Origin: Granulicella sp.
Lineage (GTDB): Bacteria; Acidobacteriota; Terriglobia; Terriglobales; Acidobacteriaceae
Assembly: GCA_003132145.1 (NCBI GenBank)
Contig: PKWU01000029.1
Coordinates: 1 to 35,749 of the forward strand
DNA length: 35,749 nucleotides
Direction of reading: 5' to 3'
The notes under the pieces were generated by a model. It worked only from the letters and a program-made list of their open reading frames with translations, made no database searches and was not told where the DNA came from. The translations under genes and the position numbers were made by a program. Positions 32,093-35,749 of the stretch are shown here, in pieces. The stretch's first letter is position 1. Every line of letters starts with the position of its first letter.

Positions 32093-33234
32093 TCGGACTG
32101 GTCCAGGAGATGAGCGACAAGGCCCAGCGGCTGGGCATTCCGCTCGCCGTTCAGCTCGACCTGACTTATCGCTGCAATGAGCGCTGCGTGCATTGCTACC
32201 TGGACCACGACGACCACGGCGAGATGAACACCGCCGAGATCAAGGAGCTGCTGGATCAGATGGCCGCGGCTGGGGTCTTCTTTCTGACGCTCAGCGGCGG
32301 CGAGATCATGATGCGGCGCGACTTCTTCGAGATCGTCGAGCACGCGCGCCGGCTCTCCTTCTGCGTAAAGCTCAAGACCAACGCGGTGATGGTCCGGCGG
32401 AGCGAGGCAGACCGGCTCCAGGCGCTTGCGCTGGACTCGGTGCAGATCAGCGTCTACTCGCACCGCGCCGAGGTGCATGACGCCATTACCAAGCTGCCGG
32501 GGTCGCTGAAGCGAACCATCGCGGCGGTGCGTCTTCTGGTCGAGCGCGGCGTCAAGGTGATCTTCGCCAACGTGCTGATGCGCGAGAATTTTCAGGATTA
32601 TCCGGGCGTCCAGGCGCTGGCCGCCGAAGTTGGCGCAGAGTTTACCATCGACCCGACCATTACTCCCATGATGGATGGGGACCGCTCCATTCTGAACCTG
32701 AATATTGAACGCGCCCAGCTACAGCAGGTCTTCCGCGATGCCTCCATTCTGGGCACCAGCCCGGAGGAGTTCTGCGCCCCGCCCGGCGGGCCTCCCGCAG
32801 CCGAGGACGCCCAGAAGATGTTGCCATGCAGCGCCGGCCACACCTTCTGCTACGTCTCGCCGTACGGCGATGTCTATCCCTGCGTGCAGTTTCCTCTGCC
32901 GACCGGCAACGTTCGCGCCAGCCGGTTCCTTGACATCTGGAAGCACTCGCCGCAGATGACTGAAGTGCGCTCGATCACCATAAGCGATCTGCCGGTCTGT
33001 TCCACCTGTTCGCATGGCGGCGGCTCCTGTACGCGATGCCCGGGCCTCGCCTACATGGAGGGCAACATGCGCGGCCCGTCGAGTCAGGACTGCGAAAAAT
33101 CCTTCGTTCGCACGGGTGTGGAGACCGCGGGCATGTTGATTCGCCGCGAGGCGCGTTCGATCGCCGGACTGGTGCAGATTCGCAGCGCCGCCAGCCCGGA
33201 CTCAAGGGCCGAATCTCTTCAGAATTGTCTATAA
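32089..33234 (+). CDS. radical SAM/SPASM peptide-modifying enzyme
   Basis: 381 residues. The radical SAM motif is CNERCVHC (Cys29, Cys33, Cys36). LTLSGGEIMMRRDFFEIVEHAR is the Gly-rich SAM-binding region. A C-terminal SPASM domain carries the Cys array CSAGHTFCYVSPYGDVYPC, then PVCSTCSHGGGSCTRCPG and DCEKS, for two further iron-sulfur clusters. SPASM enzymes install thioether, C-C or C-O crosslinks, or cleave precursors. It is coupled to the PqqD gene (ATGA) and closes the operon. Which residue it attacks in the 54-residue peptide is unknown: Cys37 and Cys47 would suit thioether bonds, Tyr and Phe would suit ring crosslinks. The stop is 13 bases before the tRNA fragment at 33248. Confidence 0.88.
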   Translation: MIGLVQEMSDKAQRLGIPLAVQLDLTYRCNERCVHCYLDHDDHGEMNTAEIKELLDQMAAAGVFFLTLSGGEIMMRRDFFEIVEHARRLSFCVKLKTNAVMVRRSEADRLQALALDSVQISVYSHRAEVHDAITKLPGSLKRTIAAVRLLVERGVKVIFANVLMRENFQDYPGVQALAAEVGAEFTIDPTITPMMDGDRSILNLNIERAQLQQVFRDASILGTSPEEFCAPPGGPPAAEDAQKMLPCSAGHTFCYVSPYGDVYPCVQFPLPTGNVRASRFLDIWKHSPQMTEVRSITISDLPVCSTCSHGGGSCTRCPGLAYMEGNMRGPSSQDCEKSFVRTGVETAGMLIRREARSIAGLVQIRSAASPDSRAESLQNCL

Positions 33235-33451
33235 GTTATTTATTTTATGGCTCCCGAGGTAGAACTCGAACCTACAATCCTTCGGTGAACAATTGCATGG
33301 ATGCCTTTTTCCTGGGGAGCACAAGCAAAAGTGCATAGAATTGCCGCTGATAAGATCAGGCAGTATAACTTTCGATTCCACATCGAGACATCGATAGGAG
33401 AACGCTCCCCTGGAAGCCTCTTGCATCTTCACTCCCGGCGCTGAAGTCAAA
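33235..33451. other. spacer with tRNA fragment
   Basis: Contains the degraded tRNA-Asn 3' piece at 33248-33290; the remaining 160 bases show no gene, promoter or terminator I can support. Confidence 0.5.
33248..33290 (-). other. tRNA-Asn 3' fragment (candidate att site, degraded)
   Basis: On the minus strand the sequence runs from the anticodon region GTTCACCGAAGG, through a T-arm GTAGGTTCGAGTTCTAC, to GGGAGCCA, i.e. a tRNA-Asn from the anticodon GTT to CCA. No 5' half is present. It differs at 4 of 43 positions from the copy at 35414-35456. Confidence 0.65.
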
Positions 33452-35194
33452 ATGCCTCCTTCCGCGCGACGCAACGCTCTTCTATGCGCTCTGTTCGTCG
33501 GCATCTGCATCCTGGTGGCCTACCCGGTTTCAAGCGATGGTTATCTTGACGATTTCTCATACGCCAGGACAGCGCTGGAATTCGCTCGCACGGGTCACAT
33601 TGTCTATAACGGTTGGACGGCCCCCACCGAAGGTTGGATGATTGTCTGGGGCGCCCTGTTCATCAAACTATTCGGCTTTTCCTTTAATATCCTGCGCTTG
33701 TCGATGTTGCCCATCGGGGTGGGGGCCGTCTATCTCTTCCATCAAATTCTGACACGCTTCGACGTGTGCCAGCGCAATGCATCCATCGGTGCTCTCACCC
33801 TGGGACTCTCACCAATGTTTTTCCCCTTGGCCACATCCTTCATGACCGATGCGCCCTGTCTGTTCGTGCTCTTGCTCTGCATCTACATGTGCCAGCGGGC
33901 CGTCGCATCGGGCACACCCCGGGAAACCTTGCTTTGGCTCCTCTCCGCAGCACTGCTGAATTTAATCGGGGGATCAGTACGTCAGGTCGCATGGTTGGGC
34001 GCACTTGTTATGGTTCCGTCCACTGGTTGGCTGTTGCGCAAACGGCGTGGCGTGTTGCCGGCTTCCCTTGCGGCGGCTTTCGTTAGCTTGATCGGCATAG
34101 CGGCGCTAATGCATTGGTTCTTGAGTAAACCGTATATGGCCGCAGACGCTGCCACGCAATTCGGCCTTGTCCATTCCTACTCGGCGAGAACCTTGGTTGA
34201 GGAGTTGGCTAAGCTGTTTTTGTGTCTTCTGCTCTTCGTCCTTCCGCTTCTCGCGGCTTGGTGGCCCGCAATGGGTCGACTAACCCGTTGGTCGTTTCTC
34301 CGCGGGTCTGTCGTGTTTGGCCTGATGCTCTTCTGCCTCAAAGATGCCGCTCATCGGGGGCGGCTATTCGTCTGGCTTGCCCCCTGGCTCTACTGTGTCG
34401 TTAGTAGAAATCCTCTCGCTTTCGGCCCGGTACCGGTCGATCAGCTGTTCGGCAGTTCGGTCGCCGTTCCCAAATGGCTGGGGGTAGCCCTAGCCGTGGT
34501 GACAGTTGGGTCTGCCTTCATCCTGGCCGAGCAACTCATCGCCAAGAAGGCACTTTGCAAACCTGAAGCAAACGGACTTTCCGGCGCGGAGAGATCAGCC
34601 CTCTGGATTCTTGGCCCATTCTCATTCGCTTACTTATTGCTTCTGTTTCCCCGAGCGGAGATGTTTGGCCTTTTTGACAGATACGCCCTCTGTCTCATGC
34701 CTCCGGCTATCGTACTCCTACTCCTCATATATCAGCGGTCGATTGGCCCCGCCGTTCCCGTCGTATGCATTATCGTGCTCGCCATCTTTACGGTCGATGC
34801 AGTGGGAGATACACACGACTACTATGCGGACCAGCGTGCTGGCGACCTGGCCATACAGGAGCTTGTTGCCGATGGCATACCGAGAACCTCTATCTCACAA
34901 TCCATCAACACCGACATGTGGCTTCAGGTCAACATTGCTGGTCATGTGCAAAATGAAGAAGCATCGGCAGATAATCAGCCATCGAGCCCCGCATTGCCGA
35001 AACATGTTCCTGCGGTTCCGTGTCCCACCAGAGTGGCGCAATGGGCACCCGTCGTAAAGCCAGATCATTATGTAGTCATTTCGCCAAGTCTCTGCCTCCA
35101 GCCTTCCAATTACCCGCCGCTGAATTATCGAGCATGGTTACCCCCCTTTCATCGCAGCGAGTATATCGAGCTGCCGAAGTATATCCGCCAATAG
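33452..35194 (+). CDS. GT-C-fold membrane glycosyltransferase (ArnT/GT39-like)
   Basis: A 580-residue polytopic membrane protein with about eleven hydrophobic segments. The first loop begins SSDGYLDDFSYARTALEFAR, an Asp-Asp motif right after the first membrane helix, which in GT39/GT83-like (PMT_2) transferases binds metal and the polyprenyl-phosphate sugar. FMTDAPCLFVLLLC in the second loop also fits. The C-terminal 130 residues form a soluble domain rich in Pro and polar residues. The start lacks a good ribosome site. Composition is less GC-rich than the surrounding operons and the gene lies alone between two tRNA-Asn fragments, so it was probably brought in by an integrative element. It would glycosylate an envelope component, not necessarily the peptide made upstream. 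Confidence 0.7.
   Translation: MPPSARRNALLCALFVGICILVAYPVSSDGYLDDFSYARTALEFARTGHIVYNGWTAPTEGWMIVWGALFIKLFGFSFNILRLSMLPIGVGAVYLFHQILTRFDVCQRNASIGALTLGLSPMFFPLATSFMTDAPCLFVLLLCIYMCQRAVASGTPRETLLWLLSAALLNLIGGSVRQVAWLGALVMVPSTGWLLRKRRGVLPASLAAAFVSLIGIAALMHWFLSKPYMAADAATQFGLVHSYSARTLVEELAKLFLCLLLFVLPLLAAWWPAMGRLTRWSFLRGSVVFGLMLFCLKDAAHRGRLFVWLAPWLYCVVSRNPLAFGPVPVDQLFGSSVAVPKWLGVALAVVTVGSAFILAEQLIAKKALCKPEANGLSGAERSALWILGPFSFAYLLLLFPRAEMFGLFDRYALCLMPPAIVLLLLIYQRSIGPAVPVVCIIVLAIFTVDAVGDTHDYYADQRAGDLAIQELVADGIPRTSISQSINTDMWLQVNIAGHVQNEEASADNQPSSPALPKHVPAVPCPTRVAQWAPVVKPDHYVVISPSLCLQPSNYPPLNYRAWLPPFHRSEYIELPKYIRQ

Positions 35195-35749
<555 letters not shown>

Noticed and set aside
26586-33234. Lasso peptide gene cluster
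   Set aside because: Kinase and nucleotidyltransferase relatives occur in lasso loci, but there is no asparagine-synthetase-like cyclase, no transglutaminase-like protease and no typical lasso core with a Gly or similar residue at position 1 followed by an acidic residue at 7-9.
31796-33234. PQQ biosynthesis (pqqD-pqqE)
   Set aside because: The upstream peptide lacks the Glu-x3-Tyr of PqqA, and pqqB and pqqC are missing; the order and partners differ.
33248-33290. Complete tRNA-Asn gene
   Set aside because: Only the 3' part from the anticodon onward is present; no D-arm or 5' acceptor strand, so it is listed as a fragment. The same holds for 35414-35456.

Overview
The window looks like a chromosomal piece of a GC-rich acidobacterium, most likely class Terriglobia/Acidobacteriaceae. 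I base this on overall protein style, the very GC-rich coding regions, the dispersed palindromic spacer repeats (AGATTCTGGCTTCGCCAGAATGAC-like and GATGAATGGGGCACCC-like families) and the gene content. No rRNA gene, complete tRNA gene or CRISPR array was seen, so the assignment is an inference.

Layout, left to right. (1) 30-1903: an N-terminally truncated RHS tip and a small HEAT-like lipoprotein gene behind it, both on the minus strand. (2) 2198-11450: housekeeping and accessory enzymes: a polyprenyl diphosphate synthase, a beta-carbonic anhydrase in a repeat-rich spacer, a coupled pair of a CPBP membrane protease and a penicillin-acylase-family hydrolase, a DHH phosphoesterase and a ThiH-like radical SAM enzyme. 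(3) 11544-16376: the envelope/isoprenoid cluster cdsA - dxr - rseP, split by a lower-GC condensation-fold acyltransferase gene. (4) 16789-19451: a cold-shock protein with a long Ala/Pro tail and a tandem-repeat leader, a GT87 membrane glycosyltransferase, and a tiny secreted His-rich peptide followed by a clear intrinsic terminator. (5) 19564-25213: carA and carB, separated by about 1.2 kb holding two copies of a REP-type repeat, an HNH protein and a RAYT-type Y1 transposase; carB also carries an in-frame repeat insertion. (6) 25258-26355: a SpoIIE/PP2C-type phosphatase, then a 115-bp MITE-like element.

(7) 26586-33234 is the part most likely to be a little-described system. It is a divergent locus around a pair of 13-bp direct repeats. 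To the left is a nucleotidyltransferase-fold protein (PF14907 type). To the right is a compact same-strand series: a secreted beta-propeller-like protein, a 54-residue Cys-containing peptide that looks like a RiPP precursor, an S24/S26 serine peptidase, an HPr-kinase-like protein, a PqqD-family protein and a radical SAM/SPASM enzyme. The last four genes are chained by start/stop overlaps. The set fits a ribosomally made peptide that is bound by PqqD, modified by the radical SAM enzyme, perhaps phosphorylated by the kinase (the peptide ends in Ser-Ser) and cleaved by the peptidase. It lacks the asparagine-synthetase-like cyclase and transglutaminase-like protease of lasso peptide loci.

(8) 33248-35456: two same-orientation 43-nt copies of the 3' end of a tRNA-Asn (39/43 identical) bracket a lower-GC GT-C membrane glycosyltransferase gene, as expected of att sites left by an integrative element. 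The last 250 bases show no gene I can support.

A theme across the window is repeat DNA entering genes: in-frame inserts in carB and the acylase, a repeat-derived C-terminus in the carbonic anhydrase, and REP copies that supply the start region of the RAYT gene.
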